From Cricetomys ansorgei (Eukaryota; Chordata; Mammalia; Rodentia; Nesomyidae): DNA of 64,000 nt. The stretch covers positions 14,782,001 to 14,846,000 of the forward strand of contig JAMJFZ010001133.1 of the NCBI GenBank assembly GCA_026225945.1, given 5' to 3'. Within the stretch, counting starts at the first letter, position 1. The number at the start of each line of letters is the position of its first letter. The position numbers were made by a program, and so were the translations under genes. Below the pieces are notes generated by a model. That model saw nothing but the letters and a program-made list of their open reading frames with translations. It did not search any database and had not been told where the DNA came from. This document shows positions 45,062 through 57,200 of this stretch, in pieces.

Positions 45062-45536
45062 ATTAGAGTGGTAAACACTGGACGTAAGGGAGGGAAGGCT
45101 TGATTACACCAATGGGAGAGTCAGGTAGACTCTACAGTCCATCCATTCTGATAAGTTCATCCCTCATCCATCCATCCGGCACTACCCTTCCTTCTATTCT
45201 TACACCCACACACAGATAAACACAGATGCTCGTTTGCTTGCCAGGTACCACCTCCACCAAAACCATAGCAATTCATTTCTATTACAGCTTTTTTTCCCTT
45301 CCATCAAAAGTCTCACTGAGGTGACTAATTTGAGAAAACTCCGAGGACCTGAAACTCAGAAACTGGCATTGGGTGTCACAGAGAAAATAACAGATAGATG
45401 TCCCAGGGGCTCCGCCATACTGGGTGATGCTTTCCTGAACGTCTGTTCAGGGGTTTGCTAACTGAAATTAACTTCACTGCATTGAGCTCTTGACAGTTGC
45501 ACTTCTTCTCTGTCTTCCTACATGAACTCAGTGTAC
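45062..45536. other. unique sequence, no gene seen
   Basis: No recognisable repeat or gene. Confidence 0.4.
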
Positions 45537-45752
45537 GTTGTGTGTGTGTGTGTGTGTGTGTTTTCATGCATATGTGTGTGTGCACATGTGTGTATATGTG
45601 TGTGTGTGTTTGTGTGCATATGTGTGTGTGCATCTGTGTGTGTGTGCATCTGTGTGTGTGTGTGCATCTGTGTGTGAATATGTGTGTGTGAATATGTATG
45701 TGTGTGTGTGCATATACATGTGCATGTGTGTGTGTGTGTGTGTGTGTGTGTC
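45537..45752. repeat. (GT)n-rich compound microsatellite
   Basis: About 215 bp of GT repeats with regularly spaced GCATCT, GCATAT and GAATAT interruptions; 'gcatctgtgtgtgt' recurs three times (about 45629-45670), a higher-order repeat. The 64-128-codon frames here are repeat translations. Confidence 0.95.
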
Positions 45753-45805
45753 TATGAAACAAGACTTAGTAAATATCTGGTAAAATAGTCAGGAAAGATA
45801 ATATT

Positions 45806-46072
45806 GGGAGCTGGTGAGCTGGCTCAGTGCTTAAGAACACTTACTGCTCTAGTAGTGAGCCTGGGTTCAGTTCCCAGCACCCATGTGGAGGCTCACAACA
45901 ATTCGTAACTCCAGTTCCAAAGGATCTGATGCCCTGTTCTGGCCTGCATGGGCACTGGACACAGGAGGTGCACTTACACAATGCAGACTAAACACTCTTT
46001 CATACATATTAAATAAGTAAATATATATATTTTTATGTATGAATAAAATAAAAATAAATCTTTTAAAAAAGG
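45806..46072 (+). mobile_element. B3 SINE
   Basis: 'ggagctggtgagctggctca', 'agcctgggttcagttcccag', 'gtggaggctcacaacaattc', 'ctccagttccaaaggatctg', 'ctgttctggcctgcatgggc', and an AT-rich tail ending AATAAATCTTTTAAAAAA. Confidence 0.92.
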
Positions 46073-48254
46073 TTTAAATTAAAAGAGAGGTAACACTGTA
46101 CTAGTTGCTACCTCACATAAACATTTATACAACACACAGTTCACATTGTCAAAGTAACCATGCTCTCTGGATTGCATTGAACTGAAGGGAAAACACCCAA
46201 GAGGCTGGCTTCTCTCAGGGAATGTAATCATCCAGTCACCACCATAGGTGGTGTGGGTTCCTTATCATGTGCTTGGTTTTAGTTATCAGTGAAACTGGTA
46301 CAGATAGAATGAATAGCAAGCACATGGCTTGGCTTCTGAGGAGGACAGTACATGGTATCCAGCATAGACTCCATCTTCCTAAAAGGACTCCCAAGTAGCT
46401 ACTACTGAGACTCCATTTATAAGCTAGCTACCAGGTGGTTTTGATCCACTGTGATGGTGATGGGATGGTCCACATGCTACCTGCCACAGAAAATTCAGAT
46501 CAAAGTTTGTTGGGTGTCAACTCCCTTGTGTTCTTCCTTACAAGGCTGCTTTGGGTTGGCTGCAAACCTGAGCTGAATGCATCCATGCTCCTGTTAGGAA
46601 CTCTTTGAGTATTTATCTCCTCTGGCCTCGCACTAGCCTAGGCCCAGCAGTGTCAGCCTCTCAGCCTCCTTTACTCTTCCCCAGTGATTTCTTTTCTTTT
46701 CTGTCCTTTGGTTATGGCACCGTGATAATACCCCTTATTACACTGTCTTTAAGTTATCCAAATTTCTTTGCCATAATCTCTTGGTTACACAGGACAACTA
46801 CAGCTATGAACCCACAAAACTAGTCCTCTATGTGTGATTTTTCCCCCACCAAATCCTCTTTGATCCAGAGTAAGGGGAGAATGAAGAAGTCAAAGGAGAT
46901 TTGGAAGAGTTAAGACAAAATGATTTCAAAAGTTATGTGTTAAAGCAACTCATGAAATGTGCCTTTCTCTGTCTTTCATCCAGAATAACAAAGGCAAATT
47001 GCTTAGTCACCAACAACCCTGGGAAGAGCTGTGTTGTGCTTTCTGGGATATTTTCCACTAAGCAACATCTTGCCTTTCCACCAATAATTTAGTTTAGCAT
47101 GAAAAAATTTTGCAGACATTCCAGACTTCTTCAGAACATGCCCACACTTGGCTGTGTGCCCTTGACTTCATGCACACAGATGTCCAGTGGCTAAGACAAA
47201 TGAATCACACTGCAGATCACAGCGCTATAAAACTACGCTTGGCTTTGGAAAATCCATTTCTCTTGGACTCCCTCATTTCTGGCCAAACCCAGGAAGATTT
47301 TCCCAGGCTTAGCCTGTTCTATGACACTCTATCATAGAAATACTGGTGGGAGTCTTATTCAGATCCCTCAGTTTGGGTCCCAGACTTTCCCAAGGGGGTG
47401 CCAGAGTATCTGGAATTGCCTGTTTCTCATAGACTTTTCCCATTTCCATCTCTTCTAGTTTCTGTGTGGCTTTTTACATACCCCAAGACCTGGTCCATAT
47501 CTGTAAAAAAATCTACCTCTTCTGATTTGAATTGTTCTTACTTCCTAAGTTAAATGTTTTATTTCCAAGGCAGCAGGATCGAGAGAGGAGGAGTGGTCGT
47601 GGGGGAGTGGCCATGAGAACTCTGACTTTGTATATGTATTAATGTAGCTATTGGAGAAATGTTTGCTATAAGGCAAGTGTTATCTCTTACTACTTCCTCC
47701 ATCCTTTCTTCTCTCTCTCTTTCTCTCTCTGTTTCTTGTCTCTGTCTCTCTGATCTCTCTCTGTCTCTGTCTATCTTCCTGTGTGTCTGTCTTTCTTTCC
47801 CACCCTTCTATCTTTGACCATGACATCACACAGTCAAAAGTCCCTCATCAGATGCAGCCCCTTCATCTTGGACATCCCATATTCTAGAAACATGAATGAA
47901 GTAGATCTACTTTCTCTATAAGTTACCCAGCCTCTGGTATAGCTGTCACAGACTAAATACAATGCTTGACTGACTACAGGCAACCGCAGGTCTGACCTGA
48001 GCAAGAAACAAATGTGGAATATTGAGCAAGTAAATGTTCTTACAGAATGAAGTATTCCGATGTTCTGAAAAAAAGAAAAGTTACCTCAAGGCTGGATTTA
48101 GGGTAAAATGGGTGGAAAGGACATTAAAACTTCTTGGACATTTTTCTATGGGGTTGAAAGTAGAGCAATAAAAACAGAAAAGTAGAAATTTGAGAGGTAG
48201 GGCCTCTGGCTTGCTGGCATGTTTTGCAAAGTGTGTGTGGGAGGCATATGTATT
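46073..48254. other. unique sequence with CT-rich tract
   Basis: No gene recognised. 47700-47805 is a (TCTC/TCTG)n pyrimidine tract. Small frames at 46605-47337 have no identified domain. Confidence 0.4.
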
Positions 48255-48560
48255 AATTACATGCTTGGTGCTGTAACAAATGCCTGATCAAAGGTTATGT
48301 ACCAGAGGAAAGGTTTGTTTGGGCTCACAGTTTACAGGATAAAGTCTATCATGGTGGGGATGGCAGCAGAAGTGTAAGGTTCCGGTAGTTCCATCCACAG
48401 TCAGGAAGTCCAGAGCAGAGAGAAGTAGGGCCAGGCTATAAAGTCTCAAGGCCTACCCTTAATGACGCACATTCTACCTTCTAGGTTCGCACAGCCTTCC
48501 AAAGTAGCACTATTGGCTGCCAACCAAACATTCCAACAGGAGCCTAGGAGGGGACATTGA
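48255..48560 (-). mobile_element. MT/MaLR-type LTR, diverged
   Basis: Antisense: 'gtgctgtaacaaatgcctga', 'aaaggtttgtttgggctcac', 'agtttacaggataaagtcta', 'catggtggggatggcagcag', 'tgccaaccaaacattccaac'. Confidence 0.6.
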
Positions 48561-50283
48561 TTCCATTCATCGGGCTCTTTTTACAGAAAGGTTCCGTGCG
48601 GAGGCAGAGTGATGCGGAGATAAATGTTCCCAGGGCACAGACCCTTTTGGCTTCTAGGAGTCTAGGTCTCCCGGTAGACTTTCAGATTCACCCTGGTGGT
48701 CTGGAGGAGGTGAAGTATGGTGGCTTCTGGCTGAAGTGATCTGACTGTGTTCTGAGAAATAGCAGCTATTTCTGTCTGGGCTGTTTGCCTCCCATCACCG
48801 CTCCACCTGGCAAACAGTCTGACTTCTCTCACTTGGCAGCTGGCTTCCATCTGCCCCCTGTTGGTCTGCAACTGTGACCCTGGTTTAACCCTAAGCTCTA
48901 ACAACACTGGTGCACAGCCACAAAACCATATGGGTCCTAACATACACTTCTGAAAGTTTCACCTGAGCTCAGTCATTTACATTCAGTTCCTCTAAGATCG
49001 TTTTTTTTTAGACTCCCCACTCGTGAGAAACAGAAGGCATTCTGTGTCAGGTGATTGACAGGAAGCAATTCCCGCTGTTTAACCTAGGAACTTGAGCAGG
49101 TCAGACACTATCTTCAGTTTCTCAGACAACATCTAAAACAAACACACTGGATCTGACTCAGGATATGCATTCTTCCTAGGTTATTCACGATCTTAATGAT
49201 TTGTTTCAAACTTTAACAAGGGACTTCACAGACAGATCATTCAGTTGCAGCCAGCAGAGCTGTGGGCCACCCTCACAGTCACAGGGCAGGCTTGTTGAAC
49301 AAGGAGTTCTCATTACAGGAAATAGTTCATGTCCATCCTGGAACCGCTTTTTCTATTGCATGAAAACAGCACAAGAGATACCCACATAGTCCTTCCCTAG
49401 GGCAAATGGGTGTCCTAGGGCATTATAGAATCCCTCTGGTTCCAGACCTAGTTTACCAATCCCTTTTCTATTAAGGGCTTCTGACAGGATCTTCTGTTAA
49501 CAAAGCAGACAGAGTAGCCATTGAGCAGAGACATATGATTTGGGTTATCATAGAAAAGAGCTTCCTTCTACCCTCTGCTCTCACAGCCTTGTAGATTTAC
49601 AGGAGGAGGAATTGAGTCCTTCCTTCATGATTCTTTCTGAGACATAACTCATGATGTGTGGAGCCCAGAAAGACATGGATACTCCTAGCAAGTGAATATT
49701 CTTTGCCTCTGTCTACCCTGGGGCTGGCCTGTGCACCAGAAGCTGTTTTAAAAAGCTATGCAATTTTTACAATTGTGTGATTTCCTCCCATACAGCTAAG
49801 TTCTCAATGAATCAAAAGCTAAGCAGTGATCTTCACTGGCCAGAGCCCGCCTGGAGTAGGATCCTAGCTATTTCTTCACTCTCTGTTGTTAGGTTACCTG
49901 TACCTTTTGCTTTCCTAGAACCCTTTCTGCTGCAGAAGTTCCTGGAATACTTTTAACAGTATTTAACAGCAGCACTGTCTTCACAAAATTTTGGGAGACG
50001 ACCCCAAGGGGAGGTTGGAGGCAAGAGTCCATCTGACTCAGTTTTGAAAGTCAAAATCTGAGCACAGAACTATTTATATATTTAAATAAACCTTCAGTTC
50101 AGAACATCAAAGCATAGACAATACACACTCCTCAGCAATGCAGAAGTAGCCAATCAAGAGGGGTTGTTCCATAGTGGTGTGGTTAAAATTAGGAAGATTG
50201 TTATGGTTACGTCTCTGTGAAGAGGCTTAACCCAGGTTAACAATTTAATACAGCTAAGTTTTTCTCTGATTGAATACAGAGAA
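48561..50283. other. unique sequence, no gene seen
   Basis: No transposon recognised. A frame at 48662-48943 (minus) of 93 codons has no domain. Confidence 0.4.
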
Positions 50284-50505
50284 GATGGGGTTAGGGAAAT
50301 GGCTCAGCCACTAAGAGTACATGCTGCCCTTGCAGAGGACAGAGTTTGATTCCTGGCACCCACACTGAGCAACTCACAACCCCTCCTGTCTCTCCAGCTC
50401 CAAGGGGATTGGACTCCTTCTGTCCTCTGTGGGCAGCACTCCCCCTGCCCCCAGACACATACATATACATAGATAAAAAAATAAAATAAATCTTCAAAAA
50501 TTAAG
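50284..50505 (+). mobile_element. B3/B2-type SINE
   Basis: 'gggttagggaaatggctcag', 'cagagtttgattcctggcac', 'actcacaacccctcctgtct', 'ttctgtcctctgtgggcagc', tail ACATACATATACATAGAT...AATAAATCTTC. Confidence 0.85.
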
Positions 50506-52324
50506 GAACAATGAGTTCTTAATGTCATTTTCTTGCTTATATGCCATGTGTTGTATTATACTGAATTTATAATCCTATCTCTGTTCTCATGAATATATTT
50601 CCTCAGATGTACCACATATGCAAATAAACTCTGTCTCCTTATTGTCCTTTTGCAAATCTGATGTAAAGAGCATCCTTGTGCAGCTGTGCATGGGCAGCTC
50701 CAGAAGGTTTTTACTGCATCCTTTTCTTAGCCAGTGCTTACCTTGATAGCCCAGATTTCAGTGTTAGAGCAGTTAAGCTTTGGAACCTTCAAAATTCTAT
50801 AGATTTTGTTTCTCTTCTGTAATCCTACCTCTGGGATACTCATTACCATATGAAGAGGGAAAAACCTGTGACCCTCAGGACACCGAGCCTTTGGGCCCAT
50901 ACATCTCACTTGATCATTTTCTCTGTTGCTGAGAGAAAATGTGTAATTACCAGTGGAAATGCCATTTCCATGACGCACAGGTGACGTGGGTAACAAGGCA
51001 TGTCTGCGTAAAGAAGTAAACATTCTGAAATATGCCTGCTTCATCTGGGCTTCCTGCAGAACACAATGCCCTTTTGAGAAACAGACCTTTCCTAACAGTG
51101 TTTTTGGTGACTCTTAGTCCTTGCCCTATTTGGCTTTGCTGAAATTCAGAAATATCTTGTCAATTAAAAATGATAAATTTAGCTTCTTGCAGGGCAGGGA
51201 TAGATGATCAGGCCTTGTCAACCATGACAACCAGAGGTCTAAGAGTTCCAAGCATTGGAATATTCCTGAAAAATTCATGTAGTGAGCCTAGTGGAGTGAT
51301 CTCTATCCAAGAGAGGACCAGAGAGGTCAGTTATGGCACCCTGGGGTTTTAAGGAGCCACTGCCTTTAGAAAGCTGAGGCCACATTTTTTTTTTCTGTGA
51401 AGCCTTCGTTCTTTGCTGTTTCTAGAAGTAGCCAAAGACACTGACATCTGTCTATCTATCCATTGCTCAGAAAAAAAAAAAACCAGAGCCACATTCAAGA
51501 TAGATATTTGTCCTTTGCTTTTATTTTTAGAGGCACATTATCTAAAGTGACATCCATGCACCTTTTATTCATTTTGCATCCTGCTTTAGGGATGTTGATA
51601 CAGAGCATGGTTCTAAATAATTGCTTCCCCTCAGCCAACTCACAAAAGGCACCCTGCTGCATTTTATATCCTGAAGACAGCTGAAAGATGTGTGTGCTGT
51701 GTGGCAATTATTTCTCTGTTACTGCTCCTTTCTTTCCTATGGATGTGTCAAGAGGACCACTGTTCATCATCATGAAATGATAGTGGGGTGGATGAGGGCA
51801 GATGCAGATGGAGATGGGAAAGCCCAGATTCTCTTCTTCTACCTCCAATCCTTTTAAATGAGTATTCTGACTTTATTTAGTACAAAGCTCATGGCATCAG
51901 TGGATTAATCCGCCTTTCTCCGGTATTTTCCTCACTAGAATTTTCTCTAGGGTGGGCTTAAAGGTAGATGTTAAAGTATGTGCTCTCTCTGTGGAAAACC
52001 TCAGTCTTCATAGCTAAGAAATCAGAGTGGGGTCGAGGGGGGCTTTGCAGTTCCATTTATCTCTGCTTCGTAAAATAATTGACAGCTCATGGATGAAAGG
52101 GAAGCCAGCCAGACGTTTTCTGAAAAATGCAAGCTGTCTGTGTGCGATGGGCACTGAAGCTGCCTGACAACAGAACTGCCTTTTGCGATTTTGTGTTAAT
52201 AAAGATAGTTCAATGAAAAATAATTGTGATAATTAAAGTAACCAGTATATTTTTGAGTTCTTAGTATGTATAACTAGTTGGATAAATATTCCAATTGATT
52301 GATTATCCATACCAAAGGTCCTCC
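50506..52324. other. unique sequence; 52010-52260 looks conserved-type
   Basis: No transposon recognised apart from short A-runs. 52010-52260 is repeat-free with TTAATAAA, AATAATTG and GATAATTAA motifs, and CpGs in an otherwise AT-rich setting. Confidence 0.35.
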
Positions 52325-52373
52325 CTGGAAACATATACCTAAAAGCAACATTGTATGGACTAAGCAATTCCTA

Positions 52374-52421
<48 letters not shown>

Positions 52422-52570
52422 ACACACACACACACACACCACCTATCAAAAATTACAGAAAAGAGGCCATGAATTTGAAAAAGAGCAAGGGATTGGAGGG
52501 ATGGAAGGGAGAGGTAAACAATACACTATTATAATCTCAAAAATTATTTAAAAAGAAAGTACAAAAAAGT
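52325..52570 (+). mobile_element. L1 (Lx-like) 3' end with CA repeat
   Basis: Sense L1 3' UTR: 'taaaagcaacattgtatgga', a CA microsatellite (52376-52439), then 'agaggccatgaatttgaaaa', 'gattggagggatggaaggga', 'aatctcaaaaattatttaaa'. Confidence 0.8.
52376..52439. repeat. (CA)n microsatellite
   Basis: About 31 CA units with one CATA interruption. Confidence 0.97.
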
Positions 52571-52792
52571 ACTTCGGGTATATTTAGTCAACAGTTGGCC
52601 CAACAGGTAGTAACTATTACTGGATCATGTATGAAAAACAGATTCTGGATTTCACCTCCCAATATTTCTTCATTCTCAGCTGCTAATTTGCTGTGGACTC
52701 AAATCTGAAAATAAGTTGGGCTTTTTAGTTTTTTGTCAACTTTTCATAAGAAATGACCACTGAAAGAAAGAACCTCGCTTAAAAAAAATGCT

Positions 52793-52943
52793 TCTGCCGA
52801 GCTTGGCGGTACGTGCCTTTAATCCAGCACTGGGGAAGCAGGTATAGGTGGATCTCTGTGAGTTTGAGACTAGCCTGCTCTACATAGAGAGTTCCAGGAC
52901 AACCAAGGCTATATAATGAGACCCTGTCTCAAAACCAAAGAAT

Positions 52944-52992
<49 letters not shown>
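52793..52992 (+). mobile_element. B1 SINE with (AAAT)n tail
   Basis: GCCGAGCTTGGCGGTACGTG, 'cctttaatccagcactgggg', 'agtttgagactagcctgctc', 'gaccctgtctcaaaaccaaa', then about twelve AAAT units (52941-52992). Confidence 0.92.
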
Positions 52993-52993
<1 letters not shown>

Positions 52994-53052
52994 ACTTTGA
53001 TCAGGCTGGCCTGTGGGCAAGCCTGTGGGGGTATTTTTCTTGATTAATAATT

Positions 53053-53462
53053 TGTTGAGACATGGCCCAAGATTGGAGTCCTGTGAGGAGAATTCTGAGC
53101 GTTTGTAAGAAAACAAGACAAGAGTCTTGGGACCTCAGTTACTTTAAAGCATTGACTCAGTCTTGAAATGCGTTTTCGTGCTCCCCCCAGGTATAGCAGG
53201 TAAGATTGGGTTTCCCTCAGATCATTCACTGTAACTGGCTACTGCTATCTGTTTGTATGCACATAGAGAAAAAAGTCTTTTCCACATGCAGCTTGTCCCT
53301 GTGATTGTGTCCAGCTTGGTTTTACTCAGGTGACCTCGCTTAGGCCTCAGAGTATAAACTGTCAGAGGCCCTGAATAAAGTTGGCTATTGTGTGAGACCA
53401 GTCTGTCTCATTTCTAGTCTTCATTCTCCCAGGTCCCATTGCTTCTAGAACAGAAGCAAGCA
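53053..53462 (+). mobile_element. ERVK-type solo LTR
   Basis: 410 bp, starting TGTTGAGACATGG and ending CAGAAGCAAGCA, flanked by ATAATT (53047-53052) and ATAACT (53463-53468), a 6-bp duplication with one change, as class II/ERVK elements make. It carries a GAATAAAG poly(A) signal (about 53373). Same family as the 3' LTR at 44743. Confidence 0.75.
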
Positions 53463-53757
53463 ATAACTGATGTGGAAGGACCCAGCCCATGGTGGGCAGT
53501 CCTAACTGTGGGCAGCTGGCCCTGTGTTGTATTAGAAAGCAAACTGAACGATCCATGATGAGCACGCTAGTAAGCAGCATTCCTTCATGGCCTCTTTTCC
53601 CTTCCTTCTTCAGGGGTCCCGATCTACTTAAGTCTCTGCTTTGGCTTCCATCAAGGATGGACTGTAGACAAGAGGTATAAGCTGAAACAAACCTTTCCCT
53701 CCCCCATTTGCTGCTTGTCAATCTTTTATTACAGCAGCAGGAAATCAAATTAGGGCA

Positions 53758-56374
53758 TAAGGTATATATTTGGTTCATCTCCTACTCCCTGTTTGCAACG
53801 TCCAATTTCACAAGTTCTCCCAAGTTTGATCTCAAATGTCTAACTTTGCCTCTGTGTTGTACTTCCTTTGTACACCTCAGACTCCATCTTCCCATCACCA
53901 AGTCCTTGCTTTCTAGCCCAACTATGCTTCTATTCTTTAAATGTGACAGACTTGTCAGAAATTACAATTTTTACTTTGTATTAATATCTCAAGCTTTTAC
54001 ATTCTGTTTCAAGGTCATTACTATAACCCAAGGTCATTAAAACCTAAGCACCATCATCTCAAGCTTTGGACATGGAAACAAACTCTTGACTGGTCAGATC
54101 CAACGAAAGATTAGTCATTGAACCTGAATCTATTCATATACTCCACTGTCTTGAAGCTTTCATGCTTTGTGTTGCTCGGAGAAGAGATCCACATTTCCTA
54201 ATTGGTCTTCACGAAACAATTCCTGCCTATCAGACCTCTCCTTTCCATCATTGTCCTCGTCACTCCCAATGTGCCAGCTGTCCCTCCCAAACATATCCCA
54301 CTGGTTCTGCTCTTGCGCTCTGAACTGACTGTTCTTTCTTAAGAAATGCTTCCCCTACCTTCACATGATTGGTTCTGCATCACAGTCACAGACTGATGCT
54401 GAAAGTAAATAAGTAAATACCTGAAAAGTAAACCACGATCTATGAAGACATGTTGGCACTACTATTGGAGAAAGTTGTAAAAAAAAAAAAAAAAGTGTTG
54501 GGAAATACTTTGAATGACAGGTGAAGTAGCAAACTTCAAAGATAGTGACTTTGAACTTTGGAAGTAGGGGATGGATTGAGGCTGAACATGCAAGACCTTC
54601 TACGGATGGGATGGTGTGCTTCTGATATTAGTCATGGTAATCACCTCGAAGATGTATGTGCTCATGTTGTCTAGGGCACTCTATTTGATGTCAAGGCTAT
54701 GTGGGAGAAAACCTTGGGGATGCAGAATTGGCAGATTTATAGTCCAGATCAATCGTCCCTGCGGATAAGGAAACAGGTTTTACAGCTGAGCTGAAGCCTG
54801 CCTCAGGGTAAAGTTTCTAATGAGAACAAGAGGGAGGGCTGATCTAGGGTGACCAATGGGACGACGTTCCTATATGAAATGTTACTTTCAGTTCCTCTGT
54901 TTATGAAGCTTTATATCACATGAGATTCTAAATAGCTTATGGGATATTTGATTTCTAAATACAACATTTCAGTGCCTGTAATGAAAAAGGAAACAGATTC
55001 TGAGATACAGCCTGGGATAAGTGTTATTTACACATCTATTCTAGGGGAGAAAGCACACAAGGCCCATTGCTACCCATCAGACAAACTTGGGCAGATTTGT
55101 GTACTGGATTCTGCATCTTTCACTTTTCGTTTCATACTGATATTCATGAGATGCAAAGATGCCAGCCCAACAGCAACTTAAAAAAAATGAAGCATCTTTC
55201 CATTAATTAATGTCTACAAAGAGATTTAGTGATGAAAAGTGCCATTAAGTGCCAAGGATAATTAATTATTTTTTGCTGCAAGAGGCTTACAGGCCTCATT
55301 AGATACTGTTTTAAATACTCTAAAATATTTACAAATTTGGTTTAAGAAATTGCAAACAAACCAAATGAAAAGACACTTTCCTTTCTAGGTGAAACTAGTG
55401 TCAAAACTGAAAGGAAAATGCATTTTTGTCCTACGTGAGGAGGCAGCCTGCCCTTTCCTATATCCTGTATATCATTTGGACTTCTGCTGTTTGCACAGAG
55501 TAAAGCAAATTCCTACTGAAGATTTTGGCACGAGTGTTGATCTTGCCTGATTAGCTCGCTGGAACCCCTCATGCCAGCTTTGTCTACTTACTTTCAATTG
55601 AGCTGTCCCCTCATTTGGACAAAAAAATGGCTTCCTATTTTCTTGATATTATAATAGGAGGAAGAATACAGAGGTATTTATAATTACTAGAGCAGATTTA
55701 GGTTGGTGTCAGTTCCTAGCTCAGTCCCAGATTGGTCTAGTACATGAAGTTTAATTAGTTGATTTAATCAAACATTTCCTTTGAATTGTACGTTGATTGT
55801 GCTCCTGCAGAATTTATTACCTCCCTTGTTACTAATTTATTGTATGCAACTCATCTTATGTTTTCATAAGATACAACCTTAACTACTTATACAGTTACCT
55901 TTGCTAGTCAAGGAACTAGATGTGTTCTAGGGAATGCGGCCCCTTGTTTTTGCATTTAGCTTCCTGGCTCTCTGAATGCTTACTTGGATTCAGCCCATAC
56001 ACATGGCTGAACCTCTAAATCACAGGAGCATGACACACAGTCTCCTAACCGTTCTTCAAATCACTGCTTCTTTATCAAGAGCTCACATTCAGGAGTCCAA
56101 ATAATTATGTTTCCTCCATGCTACATACTTCATAATTACATTATTTTCTTAATTATGCTTGATGACAAAATTATGAAAATTAAACATGATCTAAACCAAA
56201 TTAAAACCTGTAAGCAAATGCCTTTTGCTATATTAGGGCGATTTATAAATAGGACACTTTGTATTTTCCTGGGGGTGGGGGGAGAGTGCTGGATCTTTGA
56301 TTAAACCCAAGGTAGTAACTTTGGGAGCTGAATGTTTAAAATTGTAGGTTACTCTGTGTTATTGAGTGTCCCAA
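53758..56374. other. unique block; 55190-55880 looks conserved-type
   Basis: 2.6 kb with no recognisable transposon apart from an A-run near 54479. 55190-55880 has clustered TAATTA sites (for example about 55203 and 55260). No exon assigned. Confidence 0.35.
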
Positions 56375-56934
56375 TGTTGGGAAATTTATTTCCAGTTATG
56401 CTCATGTAACTTTAAAACACTTGTTTTGTACATTGTTGCGGGGAAGGGCTGCCTAAGCCTTGGCAGGCTGCTTGCATCTGCAGGTGTTCGCTTGATGTAA
56501 AGCTGTGATTCAGATGTTTGCTTCCTCATGACCTGCACCTGCTCACAGCTCTCTAGCAGAGCCATTGTGGTGAAGAACAAAATTGCTGTGGAGGAATTCT
56601 TATAGTCCCCCTCCCACAGTCTCAGGCAACAAGGAAAGAACAGTGCCCTTAAGCTTTGAGATCTCCCACCATAAAAGTGACATAGTTTGGCTGTTGAAGA
56701 ATTGTGGGATGAGACTAAACTACAAGTTTCCTTCATTATGCAAATAGACCTTTGGATAAGGGGGTGGAGTTTTTGTATCATTAAAAACACCTGAGATCAG
56801 ATGACCGACGGGTTCAGCTGTCCAGGATGGTGCTTGTCATGACACGCTGTTCTTTCTGTTAAGGTCTGGCAGATTTGTATCTATGAAAATGTCTCCCTGT
56901 CTTTCTTGCAGATCTGTGTGGTAACTAACAGCAA
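56375..56934 (+). mobile_element. ERV solo LTR, family A copy 2
   Basis: Starts TGTTGGGAAATTTATTTCC and is colinear with 30198-30745 over its whole length. It carries 'ttcattatgcaaatagacct' and the poly(A) signal ATTAAAAACACCTGAG. TGTCCCAA lies immediately on both sides (56367-56374 and 56935-56942). Eight identical bases bracket the LTR; if the true duplication is 6 bp (TCCCAA), as for ERVK, the extra two matches are chance. Confidence 0.75.
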
Positions 56935-57029
56935 TGTCCCAAGGGTTACCATGAGAGTGGGCATGAGAGGTGAGAGCCTCATGCTGAAGGGCGAGTGATA
57001 AAATGCTCATGATAACCTTGCCTTGTGGG

Positions 57030-57200
57030 GGCCACCTTCTCTACTTCTTTAATTTCTTTTCCTCTTCTCCTCCTCTCACCATTACTTTCTTCTCTGTCTT
57101 CCCTTTCTTACCCTCTTCTTCTTGTTCCTTTTCTTAAATAAAAAACCCTTTCATCCCCATTTTCCTCTCTTTCCTCTTCTGTTCCCACCTCCTATTTTTA
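57030..57200. repeat. pyrimidine-rich tract
   Basis: Irregular CT-rich stretch (TTCCTCTTCTCCTCCTCTC and similar). Confidence 0.75.

Larger units (their letters stand above)
52716..53757 (+). mobile_element. MaLR-like LTR with two nested insertions
   Basis: Three separated pieces of one copy: 52716-52790 ('tttttgtcaacttttcataa', 'aaagaacctcgct'), 52993-53052 ('ggcctgtgggcaagcctgtg', 'ttttcttgattaataatt') and 53463-53757 ('gatgtggaaggacccagccc', 'gtattagaaagcaaactgaa', ending 'aaatcaaattagggca'). A B1 and an ERVK-type LTR occupy the gaps. Confidence 0.75.

Noticed and set aside
45376..45783. 128-codon His-Thr frame and 64-81-codon Cys-Val frames
   Set aside because: Translation of a GT microsatellite on either strand.
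53362..53778. 138-codon minus-strand frame
   Set aside because: Made of the ERVK-type LTR plus the surrounding MaLR-like LTR.
56386..56790. 134-codon minus-strand frame
   Set aside because: Lies wholly in a solo LTR; no retroviral coding motif.
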